DNA of 62,377 nt from Bacillota bacterium (GTDB lineage Bacteria; Bacillota; Sulfobacillia; Sulfobacillales; Sulfobacillaceae). The translations under genes and the position numbers were made by a program. Location: contig JAKACZ010000026.1 in the NCBI GenBank assembly GCA_021820965.1, positions 1 to 62,377 on the forward strand, given 5' to 3'. The notes beneath the pieces are model-generated. The model was not told the DNA's origin, searched no databases, and was given only the letters and a program-made list of their open reading frames with translations. Below, piece after piece: positions 9,000 to 18,022 of the stretch (positions within the stretch are counted from its first letter, which is position 1; each line of letters opens with the position of its first letter).

Positions 9000-10160
9000 A
9001 TGCTGAACTTCGAGCTTACAGCGGAACAAAAAGCGCTGCAACAGATGGTAAGAAAATTTGCCGAACAAGAGGTCGCGCTATGGGCCGATGAAATTGACCG
9101 CCAGGAGCGATTCCCTATAGAAAGTTGGCGGAGGGCCGGAGAACTCGGGCTTTTGGGCATCACCGCCCCTGAACAATATGGCGGCTCGGCGTTAGGCGTC
9201 GTGGAAATGGGTCTAGTGGCAGAAGAATTGTCCCGTATCTGTGTGTCGACCTCCGCTACCATCCTGCATCAAGCGTGTTTGGTGGTGGACAATTTGGCGC
9301 GCAACGCTTCGACCGAACTTAAAGAAAAGTATCTTCCGGGCCTCTGTTCGGGGAAATTGATCGGCTGTCTGGCGATGACGGAGCCGGGTTCCGGATCCGA
9401 TCTCCTATCGATGGGGCTGAGCGCTGAGAAGCACGGATCGGAATATGTGCTCAATGGAACGAAAACCTTCATTACGAATGGACCGCTTGCCAATGTCGCA
9501 GCGGTGTACGTGCGGACGGATCCCGAGAATCGGCGGGGAGGCATTAGTCTTCTGGTAGTGGATTACCCGTCGGCAGGATTTAGTAAGGGCAGACAGTTTG
9601 AAAAAATGGGGTGGCGAGGATCGCCGACGGGCGAGTTGGTTTTCAGTGACTGCCGGGTACCGGCTAGTCACCTCGTCGGTCAAGAAAATCAGGGTATTGA
9701 TGTGCTGCTCAGCGGGCTCAACAGTGAGCGCGTGGTGATGGGGGCCTCCGCGGCTGGTTTAGCTCAGGGGGCCATGGATGTGAGTTTGCGTTATGCGCGG
9801 GAACGGCGACAATTTGGCCGGCCGATCATCCATTTTCAACTGATTCAGGAGAAACTGGCCAACATGGCTATCGAAATTGAAGCGGCGCGTTTGCTCGTTT
9901 ATAAAGCGGCCAGCCTGTGTGACAACGGGCTCCCGGCCGACGCGAGCATGGTGTCCGCCGCTTGCAAAGTTTATAGCTCTGAAGTCGCCATGCGCGTCAC
10001 CACCCAGGCGGTACAGATTCTCGGAGGGTATGGATATATCAAAGATTTTCCGGTTGAGCGGTTCATGCGTGATGCGAAATTGTTTGAAATTGGTGGTGGC
10101 ACGTCCGAAATTCAGCGACGCATTATTGCTCGGGAGCTCCTCGGAGAAGAGTCTTCATGA
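9000..10160 (+). CDS. Acyl-CoA dehydrogenase, isovaleryl-CoA type
   Basis: A 386-residue flavoprotein that makes a 2-enoyl-CoA and passes electrons to ETF. Standard landmarks are [10 protein letters not shown], the FAD-binding middle domain, and [18 protein letters not shown]. The usual C-terminal catalytic Glu (YEGT in MCAD) is replaced by Gly ([11 protein letters not shown]). A Glu is present instead in [13 protein letters not shown], the position used by isovaleryl-CoA and long-chain dehydrogenases. This favours a branched short-chain substrate, in line with the 2-oxoacid dehydrogenase next door. No ETF genes are in the window. Confidence 0.92.
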   Translation: MLNFELTAEQKALQQMVRKFAEQEVALWADEIDRQERFPIESWRRAGELGLLGITAPEQYGGSALGVVEMGLVAEELSRICVSTSATILHQACLVVDNLARNASTELKEKYLPGLCSGKLIGCLAMTEPGSGSDLLSMGLSAEKHGSEYVLNGTKTFITNGPLANVAAVYVRTDPENRRGGISLLVVDYPSAGFSKGRQFEKMGWRGSPTGELVFSDCRVPASHLVGQENQGIDVLLSGLNSERVVMGASAAGLAQGAMDVSLRYARERRQFGRPIIHFQLIQEKLANMAIEIEAARLLVYKAASLCDNGLPADASMVSAACKVYSSEVAMRVTTQAVQILGGYGYIKDFPVERFMRDAKLFEIGGGTSEIQRRIIARELLGEESS

Positions 10161-10175
10161 ATCGGGAGGCGCATT

Positions 10176-11162
10176 ATGAATTCCACGCAAAAACATGTTA
10201 TTGAATCAGAGTCTCTGATCAACATCTATCGAAACCTGTATTTTGCCCGGCGGTTTGAAGAGACCCTCTCAGATATGTTCCGTCGTGGAGAAATCGATGG
10301 TTGGCTCCATTCGGGGTTAGGCCAGGAACTTGTAGGCGTGATTTTAGGGGAAATTCTAGACCCAGATGATTATATTGTGCCATACCATCGGTCAAAATCC
10401 ACGTTCTTATCACGCGGGGTGCCTCCAGAGGCGTTAATCGCGGAGATCTTGGGGCGTCAAGACGGCTTGTGTGGGGGAGTTGGGGGAGAGGCACACGCAG
10501 CAGACTTAAACCACGGTATTTTCGGCAGTACAGGGGTTATCGGCGCAGGCCTTCCGATTGCGTTGGGGGCAGCCTTTAAACAATTATATCAGGGCACTCA
10601 AGGGATAGCGGTCTGCGGTTTTGGAGATGGGGCCACAACGCAGGGATCGTTTCATGAGTGCTTAAACCTTGCTGCGTTATGGAACTTGCCATTGGTGTTC
10701 ATCTGCGAGAACAATTTCTTTTCCGAAATGACCCCGTTAAGCAAGGAAATGAAGGAAACCCATATCGCCAAGAAGGCGGATGCGTATGGCATCTTGGGGG
10801 TCGCCGTTGATGGCTATGACTTGGATGCCCTCTATGGCACTTTATCTGAAGCGTGTGAACGAGCACGCGATCATAAGGGGCCGGCGTTAATCGAAGTGCA
10901 GACATACCGATGGCACGGACATTATGAGGGGGATCCCGAAACTTATCGGTCTAAGGCAGAGGTTGCCAAGTGGCAATCGCGAGATCCGGTACAAACGGTG
11001 CGAAGGCGGATCCTGGAGCAGATGATATTGCCGGAAGAGTCTTTGGTGCAGCTTGAAGAGGGGGAGGGGAGGCGACTTGGGGTGGCGGTACAAACGGCTA
11101 ATCAAAGCCCATTTCCATCGCCAGACAATGTGGTTCGGAATGTTTATGGGGCAAATATTTAG
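10176..11162 (+). CDS. 2-oxoacid (acetoin/branched-chain/pyruvate) dehydrogenase E1 alpha
   Basis: Thiamine-diphosphate E1 alpha subunit, 328 residues. The ThDP motif runs from GFGDGATTQGSFHE to the NN of FICENN. The phosphorylation-loop region and a YRWHGHYEGDP segment match acetoin and branched-chain complexes. It is followed by E1 beta and E2. The first step decarboxylates a 2-oxo acid or cleaves acetoin. Which substrate is used cannot be decided from motifs; the isovaleryl-type dehydrogenase upstream argues for a branched 2-oxo acid. Confidence 0.9.
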   Translation: MNSTQKHVIESESLINIYRNLYFARRFEETLSDMFRRGEIDGWLHSGLGQELVGVILGEILDPDDYIVPYHRSKSTFLSRGVPPEALIAEILGRQDGLCGGVGGEAHAADLNHGIFGSTGVIGAGLPIALGAAFKQLYQGTQGIAVCGFGDGATTQGSFHECLNLAALWNLPLVFICENNFFSEMTPLSKEMKETHIAKKADAYGILGVAVDGYDLDALYGTLSEACERARDHKGPALIEVQTYRWHGHYEGDPETYRSKAEVAKWQSRDPVQTVRRRILEQMILPEESLVQLEEGEGRRLGVAVQTANQSPFPSPDNVVRNVYGANI

Positions 11163-11201
11163 AAATGAACTCATAGATTCGATGACCGGGAGGAAGCCAG
11201 C

Positions 11202-12179
11202 ATGAGTCAGATGGCGTTTAGATGGGCAATCACCCATGCGATTGACGAAGAAATGGGCCGCGATCCAAATGTGTTTCTCATTGGCGAAGACGTTGCAGAG
11301 CCAGGAGGGGCTTTTGGATTAACGCGGGGACTTTTAGACAAATATGGAACACTACGAGTGCGTGATACCCCTATCTGTGAGGAAGCCATTGTAGGACTGG
11401 GAATCGGCAGTGCCGCCCTAGGTCTTCGCCCGATCGTGGAAATCATGTTTATGGACTTCATTTTTTTAGCGATGGATCAAATTGCCAATCACGCCGCCAA
11501 GATGCGATATATGTACGGTGGCCAAGTGCACATTCCCCTGGTGGTGCGGACATTAAGCGGAGGAGGCTTTCGAGCCGGCATGCATCATTCACAAAGTTTG
11601 GAAAGTGTGTTTGGGCACATTCCGGGATTAAAAGTGGTCATGCCTTCCGATGCGTATGAAGCCAAGGGATTGCTGAAATCGAGTATACGCGATCCGGATC
11701 CCGTCATTTTCATGGAGCAAAAATCTCTGTTACCCGTTAAAGCGGAAGTTCCCGATGAAGAATACGTGATTCCGCTCGGCCAAGCTATGGTGAAGCGGGA
11801 GGGAACGGACGTGACGGTGGTTGCCGTGGGCGTGATGGTGCATCACGCCATGGCGGCAGCCGCTGAATTATCCGAGGAGGGCATCAATGTCGAAGTGATC
11901 GATGCCCGAACGGTGATGCCCCTCGATGTCGAGACAATTCTCGCATCTGTTCAGAAAACCAACCGATTGGTTATTGCGCATGAAGCTCCTGCTCCTTTCG
12001 GATTCGGTGCCGAAATTGCGGCTTTGGTCGCTGAAAGAGCATTATACTACCTCGACGCGCCAGTCTTTCGGGTCACGAGTCAATTTACCCCCATTCCTGT
12101 CGGCAGAAGCGAGGACGTCATCTTGCCAAACTCCGAGCACATCATCCAAGCCGTACGCCGGAGTCTAAAAGGGGGATAA
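11202..12179 (+). CDS. 2-oxoacid dehydrogenase E1 beta
   Basis: E1 beta transketolase-like subunit, 325 residues. FLIGEDVAEPGGAFGLTRGL, the ThDP-activating Glu in PICEEAIVGLGIGSA, and the C-terminal domain with VIDARTVMPLD are all typical. It begins 40 bases after E1 alpha behind GGGAGGAAG. It forms the alpha2beta2 decarboxylase with the preceding gene product and hands the acyl group to E2. Confidence 0.92.
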   Translation: MSQMAFRWAITHAIDEEMGRDPNVFLIGEDVAEPGGAFGLTRGLLDKYGTLRVRDTPICEEAIVGLGIGSAALGLRPIVEIMFMDFIFLAMDQIANHAAKMRYMYGGQVHIPLVVRTLSGGGFRAGMHHSQSLESVFGHIPGLKVVMPSDAYEAKGLLKSSIRDPDPVIFMEQKSLLPVKAEVPDEEYVIPLGQAMVKREGTDVTVVAVGVMVHHAMAAAAELSEEGINVEVIDARTVMPLDVETILASVQKTNRLVIAHEAPAPFGFGAEIAALVAERALYYLDAPVFRVTSQFTPIPVGRSEDVILPNSEHIIQAVRRSLKGG

Positions 12180-12185
12180 CGGAGA

Positions 12186-13475
12186 ATGCAGACAGTGCAA
12201 GTGCCCAAAATTGGGGTGGAAGATGGGGTCGTGGTGATTCAGCAATGGGCCAAGCCCAATGGGGCTCTGGTGCACAAAGATGAAGTGTTGGCCATGTTAG
12301 AGACCGATAAGGTAACGGTAGATTTACCGTCACCTGGTGACGGGATTTTGGAGGTTGTCGAGTTCGAAGGGTCCCAAGTGCGGATGACGGACGTCATTGC
12401 GTTATTGCACGACCCAAACGAGACGATGAATCCGGCACCTCCATCCAATGCCCGCCCCTATCGGGCATCCCCCGCGGTTAAACGTTTGGCCGCGTCTCTC
12501 GGGGTCTCGCTGGCCGACCTCGCAGAGTCAGGCCCCCGTAAAGCCCGCATTACACGTAAGGACGTGTTGGAGGCAACCGAGGGCCTAACCGCAAAGACCG
12601 TGAGCTCCATTGTACCGGCCTCGCCATTGGCTCGCCGTCTGGCCCAGCAATGGGGAATAGACTTACAAACCGTGTCAGGACAGGGTCCCGGTCATGCGGT
12701 ATTGGCGGAGGATGTTCGCCGGGCCAGCGCGCTCCGCCAGCCCTCGCCCGATGATAATAGGCCTCATTCGAATGACGGCGGGCGCCTTATTCACTCTCAA
12801 GTACCCTTAACGCCTATTCGACAGGCCATTGCCCGCAACATGAAGACGAGTTTGGCGGAAACGGCGCAAATGACGCTGATGGGATGGTTTGATGTCTATC
12901 CATTGTGGAATCTCTTTCAGTCTATCGCAAAAGATCGGGAGTATTTAGGCATTAAGGCATCATGGACAGCGATTTTCGTCCGTGCCCTTGGGGTGGCATT
13001 AAGTGCGGACCCCACATTGAATAGTGCGATAGTTGAGCAGGATTGGATTCTGTGGGAGTCAATCCATGTAGGGGTTGCGGTGGCGACCGAACGTGGTCTT
13101 GTGGTACCAGTTATTCGCGATGCGAATCGGAAAACACTCATGGACATTCATCGTGAAGTGGTGCTAATGGCGAATAAGGCACGAGAAAACCGCCTGGGCG
13201 CGGAGGACATGCACGGGGCGACCTTTACCCTCAGCAACTTTGGAAGCTTTGGCGGCGAGTGGGGCACACCAATCTTGAACCGCGGAGAAAGTGGGCTTCT
13301 GGGCATCGGAGGCCTGGAAAAAGTCCCCGTGGTGGATGCCATGGATCAGATCGTCATCGGGTATCGGATGCCCTACAGTTTAACGGTGGATCACCAGATT
13401 GTGGACGGGGCAGCTGCGGGGTCATTTGTGAATACGTTGAAAAAGATCATTGAACGGCCCGTGCGACTATTGTAA
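12186..13475 (+). CDS. 2-oxoacid dehydrogenase E2 (dihydrolipoamide acyltransferase)
   Basis: A 429-residue E2. One lipoyl domain (lysine in LETDKVTVDLPS) is followed by a Pro-rich linker and two peripheral-subunit-binding-like stretches (ASPAVKRLAASLGVSLADL near residue 96 and ASPLARRLAQQWGIDLQTV near 146). The catalytic domain ends in VDHQIVDGAAAG, the His-x3-Asp-Gly acyltransferase motif. Two binding-domain copies are uncommon. No E3 (lipoamide dehydrogenase) gene is nearby, so E3 must come from elsewhere in the genome. Confidence 0.92.
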   Translation: MQTVQVPKIGVEDGVVVIQQWAKPNGALVHKDEVLAMLETDKVTVDLPSPGDGILEVVEFEGSQVRMTDVIALLHDPNETMNPAPPSNARPYRASPAVKRLAASLGVSLADLAESGPRKARITRKDVLEATEGLTAKTVSSIVPASPLARRLAQQWGIDLQTVSGQGPGHAVLAEDVRRASALRQPSPDDNRPHSNDGGRLIHSQVPLTPIRQAIARNMKTSLAETAQMTLMGWFDVYPLWNLFQSIAKDREYLGIKASWTAIFVRALGVALSADPTLNSAIVEQDWILWESIHVGVAVATERGLVVPVIRDANRKTLMDIHREVVLMANKARENRLGAEDMHGATFTLSNFGSFGGEWGTPILNRGESGLLGIGGLEKVPVVDAMDQIVIGYRMPYSLTVDHQIVDGAAAGSFVNTLKKIIERPVRLL

Positions 13476-13867
13476 TGGTGGGGGTCCTTGTCGCATCGAT
13501 TCGATAGGGGGATCCGGTCCTCACACATTTCTTCGGCCGTTGGGGGGATTGCCTTGAATGTGGACAACGTGGAGATGTTCGAGGGCGAGCGGTGGTCGGA
13601 AATAGCTGGACCGTGTACTGTCAGCCCCGGGAAGGCTGAGTTGATGGGATGTCGAGCCATTCTCCCTTAGAAGCTGTGGTGGGCGCGATAAAATGGCAGA
13701 CATTGTGTCGCGCTTGGCCGCCTCACCGGTGAAAAATGGACCGAGGTGGCCTAATTTCCTCTACCAGGCATGTTCTCGGAGGCTCATCTTTGAAGCCAGC
13801 TCCATGAGCCTATGTGCTGAAGGGGACAGGCAAAGACTCGATCAAGCGTAATGAGGAGGATTCACCC
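13476..13867. other. Intergenic gap, no supported gene
   Basis: About 390 bases separate the E2 gene from the enoyl-CoA hydratase. Short open frames exist on both strands but none has a convincing ribosome site or a recognisable motif. It could contain a promoter for the downstream genes. I see no clear terminator. Confidence 0.5.
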
Positions 13868-14650
13868 ATGACATTCCGGTATATTGAGCAAAGCCAGCAA
13901 GACGGGGTCTTGTTAATGACATTGCGCAAAAACGAAGAATCTGTCATCACTCTCAAAGAGGGTCTCGTAGAAGAACTCGAAACTGTTTTAGAAGCTTTGC
14001 CGGGTGAAGACGCGGTACGGGTGGTCGTGATTACCGGAACGGATGACGTGTTCCTGGTGGGGGCAGACCTAAAAGACATGAGAAGCCGCACCGTCCGCGA
14101 GAATGTTCTCTATAACCATAAGTTGATCACGATATTCAACCGGATTGAAAACTTGCCCCAACCCGTCATAGCCGCACTCAATGGCTCTGCGCTGGGAGGA
14201 GGACTAGAACTGGCATTGACGGCGACGTTTCGATTAGCCAATGCCTCGATCCGATTGGGACTGCCTGAAGTGAAATTGGGAATTTTACCGGGTGCTGGTG
14301 GAACGCAACGATTGCCGCGGTTAATTCCACGTTCGATAGCGATGCGCCTATTACTGACAGGGGACGCTATTACTGCAGATGCTGCCAAAACGTTCGGTTT
14401 GGTGGACGAGGTGTATCCGGACAACAATGTGTTAGGCCACGCGTTTACCTTTGGGAAACAACTCGCGCAAGGCCCCCGGTTAGCGGTGCAAGCAATCAAA
14501 GACGCTGTGACCGTCGGTGCCAATCTCGATTTATCCTCAGCGATTTCCTATGCGGAACGTTACGCGGCGCAACTCATTAACTCGCACGATGCCCAGGAAG
14601 GGATTGCTGCATTTTTGGAGAAGAGGACTCCGAAATTTCTAGGAAATTGA
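13868..14650 (+). CDS. Enoyl-CoA hydratase/isomerase
   Basis: Crotonase-fold protein of 260 residues that hydrates an enoyl-CoA. The oxyanion-hole segments GADLKDMRSR and NGSALGGGLELALT, and LPEVKLGILPGAGGTQRLPRL with the catalytic Glu region, are intact. ATG 13868 is preferred because GAGGAGG lies seven bases upstream; the open frame extends back to 13814 without a better start. It can act on the product of the acyl-CoA dehydrogenase. Confidence 0.9.
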   Translation: MTFRYIEQSQQDGVLLMTLRKNEESVITLKEGLVEELETVLEALPGEDAVRVVVITGTDDVFLVGADLKDMRSRTVRENVLYNHKLITIFNRIENLPQPVIAALNGSALGGGLELALTATFRLANASIRLGLPEVKLGILPGAGGTQRLPRLIPRSIAMRLLLTGDAITADAAKTFGLVDEVYPDNNVLGHAFTFGKQLAQGPRLAVQAIKDAVTVGANLDLSSAISYAERYAAQLINSHDAQEGIAAFLEKRTPKFLGN

Positions 14651-14801
14651 TCAACACTTTGTTGAGACAGGCTATGCATCGTAGCATTCTTTGACCATCC
14701 GTGGGGTTCGTTAGCGGACATAGATTGGAGGGAGATGCACAAAAATATGACTGAGAATTACCGCAGACGTGATAATTGTGAGAAGAGAGGCTTGCGATAC
14801 C

Positions 14802-16343
14802 ATGCGTGATCTCATCGATGATCTCAACAAACGCAAGCAACAAGCGTTGACCTTGAAAGGACAAAGTCGGGAAACTAACCGGGAAGAGAGCACGGACGTC
14901 ACAGCGCGTGAGTGCCTTCGGCGTCTGGTGGACGAGGATAGTTTTCATGAATTCGGGTTGCTTAGCCACTCCGATGTTTCCGGAATGAAGGAGCGTTCTC
15001 CAGGCGACGGGGTGATTGGCGGCTTGGCCCGTGTAGGGGGTAGGCAAGCCGTGGTCGTGGCTATCGACCGCCATGTCTTAGCAGGAACGGAAGGACGGGT
15101 CCATCTGCGGAAATGGGAACATTTGGACGAGTTCGCCGTCAGTCGTGGTCTTCCCATATTTCATCTTGGAGAGGGAGGGGGACTGCGCATTCCCGATGGA
15201 ATGGGCTCAGACGGTATTAGCCAAAGCATGATGCCTATGCGCCTTCTCCGGCATGGCCGCCAGGTGCCATTATTGACGGCCATCATAGGAGACAGCTTCG
15301 GTGGCCCCACCTGGGTGGCTGTGTCTTCGGATTTTGTCACCCAACTGAGCGGTACCGCCATGGCAGCAGTGGGACCGCGAATGCTGGAAATCGCTACGGG
15401 CGAGCGGATTAGCGCACGAGAATTAGGCGGCGTCAAAATTCAAGGGGAAATTACAGGGCAAATTGACCATATTGGCCAAACCGTGGACGAAAGTTTAGAT
15501 GCCCTACGAAAGGTTTTTAGCTACCTGCCGCAAAACGCGGACTCTGAACCTTTGTATCTGCCGCCTACCGATAGCCCTGACCGAATGCTCAACGACGACA
15601 CAGTTAACCTGGTACCGACGGAGCGCACCAAGCCCTACGACATGCGTAGACTGACTCGCGCGATTTTTGACAAGGGCAGCATTTTTGAACTGCGTTCTGG
15701 CTTTGGTCGAGCTCTTTTAACCTCGTTTGCTCGACTAGACGGTCATGTGGTAGGGGTCATTGCCAATCAACCACTATACCAGGCTGGCGCGGCGGGTCCG
15801 GATGAAGCGGATAAGGCGACCGAATTCATATGTTTATGCGATTCGTATCATATTCCGCTGATATTTCTTCATGACATTCCCGGCTTTCGCGTGGGTAGCG
15901 TTGCCGAACGCCAGAAAATGCCCACGAAGATTATGGTGTGGAACCAGGCGCTGGCTTGGTCAACTGTGCCCAAGATCTCAGTCGTGATAAGAAAAAGCAT
16001 CGGTGCCGCCTATAGCAATATGGCTGGTCCCGGGATGGGATCAGACTTTGTGGTGGCCTGGCCCAGTGCGGAAATCAGTTTCACGGGATCCGAAGTGGGG
16101 ATTAACGTTGTCTACAAAAAAGCGTTAAGTGAGGCTTCTGACCCAAAGGCGCTTCGCCAAGAACTCTTGGCCCAATGGGAATTCGAGGTAAGCCCTTACC
16201 CTGCGGCCGGGAAGTATCTCATTCACGATGTCATCGAGCCGGCCACCACTAGGAAGTTCCTCGTGCGCGTACTCAGCGCCGCGTGGGAGACAGGGCGTTG
16301 GAAAAGTGCCCGTCGGCTGGCGAATTGGCCAACGGGATTTTAG
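14802..16343 (+). CDS. Acyl-CoA carboxylase carboxyltransferase subunit
   Basis: A 513-residue biotin-dependent carboxyltransferase of the propionyl-/methylcrotonyl-/glutaconyl-CoA family. It transfers CO2 from carboxybiotin to an acyl-CoA. Two crotonase-like halves are visible, with GGVKIQGEITGQIDHI, FLHDIPGFRVG and AAYSNMAGPGMGSD. The ATG at 14802 with AGAGAGG upstream is the likely start; a GTG at 14769 is possible. No biotin carboxylase or biotin-carrier gene is in the window, so the partners are elsewhere. Methylcrotonyl-CoA would fit the isovaleryl-type dehydrogenase. Confidence 0.85.
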   Translation: MRDLIDDLNKRKQQALTLKGQSRETNREESTDVTARECLRRLVDEDSFHEFGLLSHSDVSGMKERSPGDGVIGGLARVGGRQAVVVAIDRHVLAGTEGRVHLRKWEHLDEFAVSRGLPIFHLGEGGGLRIPDGMGSDGISQSMMPMRLLRHGRQVPLLTAIIGDSFGGPTWVAVSSDFVTQLSGTAMAAVGPRMLEIATGERISARELGGVKIQGEITGQIDHIGQTVDESLDALRKVFSYLPQNADSEPLYLPPTDSPDRMLNDDTVNLVPTERTKPYDMRRLTRAIFDKGSIFELRSGFGRALLTSFARLDGHVVGVIANQPLYQAGAAGPDEADKATEFICLCDSYHIPLIFLHDIPGFRVGSVAERQKMPTKIMVWNQALAWSTVPKISVVIRKSIGAAYSNMAGPGMGSDFVVAWPSAEISFTGSEVGINVVYKKALSEASDPKALRQELLAQWEFEVSPYPAAGKYLIHDVIEPATTRKFLVRVLSAAWETGRWKSARRLANWPTGF

Positions 16344-16363
16344 CTTTAAGAGGAGGTAAAGCG

Positions 16364-17988
16364 ATGGCACCGGATATTTCATATCACTGGGGCGAGCGAC
16401 CCCTGCACCAATACTTGCGCATGCACGCTCGAAAGGAACCGAACCGGCCTGCCATAATATGGTATGGACAGGTTATCACCTATGGGCAACTCAACGATTG
16501 GAGTGATCGAGTTGCGCGTCTTTTGACATCGTGGGGGATTACCATCGAAGACCGCGTGGCACTGTATTTAGGAAACTGCCCTCAGTTCATCATGACGTTT
16601 TTAGGAGTACAAAAGATCGGCGGAATTATCACACCAGTGAGCCCGGCCTTCAAAGAATGGGAGCTTCAATATCAGTTAAACCACAGCGGGTCACGGGTTA
16701 TCATTCTGCCCTATGACCGCTATTCTGTGTTCGAAGCCGTGAGGTTAACACTCAAGTGGAACGCGTGATAGTCACTGACTACTCCGATTTTTTACCAGAT
16801 CGACCTGCCATACCGGTGCCTCCAGAAATGACGGGGTCGCGCACACCTCTGGAGGGTGTCGTGGATTTCATGGAGATGCTGGCGATCGCACCTTCCGAAG
16901 GCCCTTGGCCAGATCTTAGCCTTGATCAAACATCTCTAATGATCTATACCTCGGGCACGACAGGCCATCCTAAAGGGGCTATGTTGACCTATCGCAATGC
17001 AATTTATAAGGCCGCCGCCGGGTCGATAAGCAATGGCTTAACCCTTGAGGACATTTCGTTGGCGGCAATGCCTTTGTCGCACATTGCGGGGCTCTTGGTG
17101 GGATTAAATATCGTTATCTATCAGGGAATGACGGTAGTGCTGCTGCATCGCTTTGATCCTGATGTGGCAATTCAGGCGATTGAAAAATATGGTTGCACCT
17201 GGTGGTATAGCGTGGCTCCAATGAATCGAGCCATATTGGACCGTTTGGGGAAGGATACTCCCCGCTTAACTTCATTGAAGCATAATCTTTGCACCAGTTT
17301 CGGGATACCGTTAACTGAAGATATGGCCCAACAATGGAACGAGCTCACTAACGGTTGCGTGATTCACGAGGCATCGTATGGCTTGACAGAAACCCATACC
17401 GGCGACACCTTTATGCCTCGGGATGCCATTCGTTGGGGTACCGTGGGCAAACCCGTCAATGGCACTGAGATTCACATTGTTGATCCTGAGACTAAAGAAG
17501 AATGTCCCCCGAATTCCGCCGGTGAGATTACGGTACGGAGCCCCGGCGTCTTTAATGGCTATTGGCAGGCGCCGGAAGTAACGGCCATCACCGTCCGAGA
17601 CGGGTACGTACTGACCGGGGATGTCGGGAAGCTGGACCAGGATGGCTACCTTTATTTTCTCGGACGATACAAAGAGATGATCAAAGTGTCAGGATATAGC
17701 GTCTTTCCCGAGGACGTAGAATCTCTTCTCATACGCCATCCGAACATCGCGCAAGTGGCGGTAATTGGGATACCACATCCTCACCATGGGGAAGTGGTCA
17801 AGGCTTATGTGGTGACTAAGCCCGGAGAAACGATAAGCTCTGAGGAGATAATCAATTGGGCTAAGGACCGGATGGCGCACTACAAATATCCTCGGGAAGT
17901 AGAAGTGCTGAAAGCGCTTCCGGCCACTTCCACCGGAAAAATATTAAGGCGCATTCTAAAAGAACGGCACAAGGCTTCTTTTGGGTGA
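16364..17988 (+). pseudogene. Frameshifted AMP-forming acyl-CoA ligase (3 of 3)
   Basis: Residues 1-131 are in one frame and the rest is in another. The first frame runs into a stop at 16766, while homology continues from GTG 16756. Restoring one G at 16756 (AAGTG to AAGGTG) joins LTLK to VERVIVTDYSD and gives a normal ligase of about 541 residues. All later motifs are intact: YTSGTTGHPKG, SYGLTETHTG, TGDVGKLDQDG, RYKEMIKVSGYSVFPEDVE and TGKILRRI. It starts at an ATG behind AGGAGGTAAAGCG. It is either a recent null mutation or a sequencing error in an otherwise well-preserved gene. Confidence 0.85.
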
Positions 17989-18022
17989 AAATCAGGGCGT
18001 GCTCGAAGGGGAATAGGACCTA

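Noticed and set aside
13488..13670. Small frames between E2 and enoyl-CoA hydratase
   Set aside because: No ribosome site, no recognisable motif, overlapping frames on both strands.
16756..17988. Separate gene starting at GTG 16756
   Set aside because: It has no ribosome site and lacks the first 130 residues of an acyl-CoA ligase that lie in the adjacent frame; better explained by one frameshifted gene.
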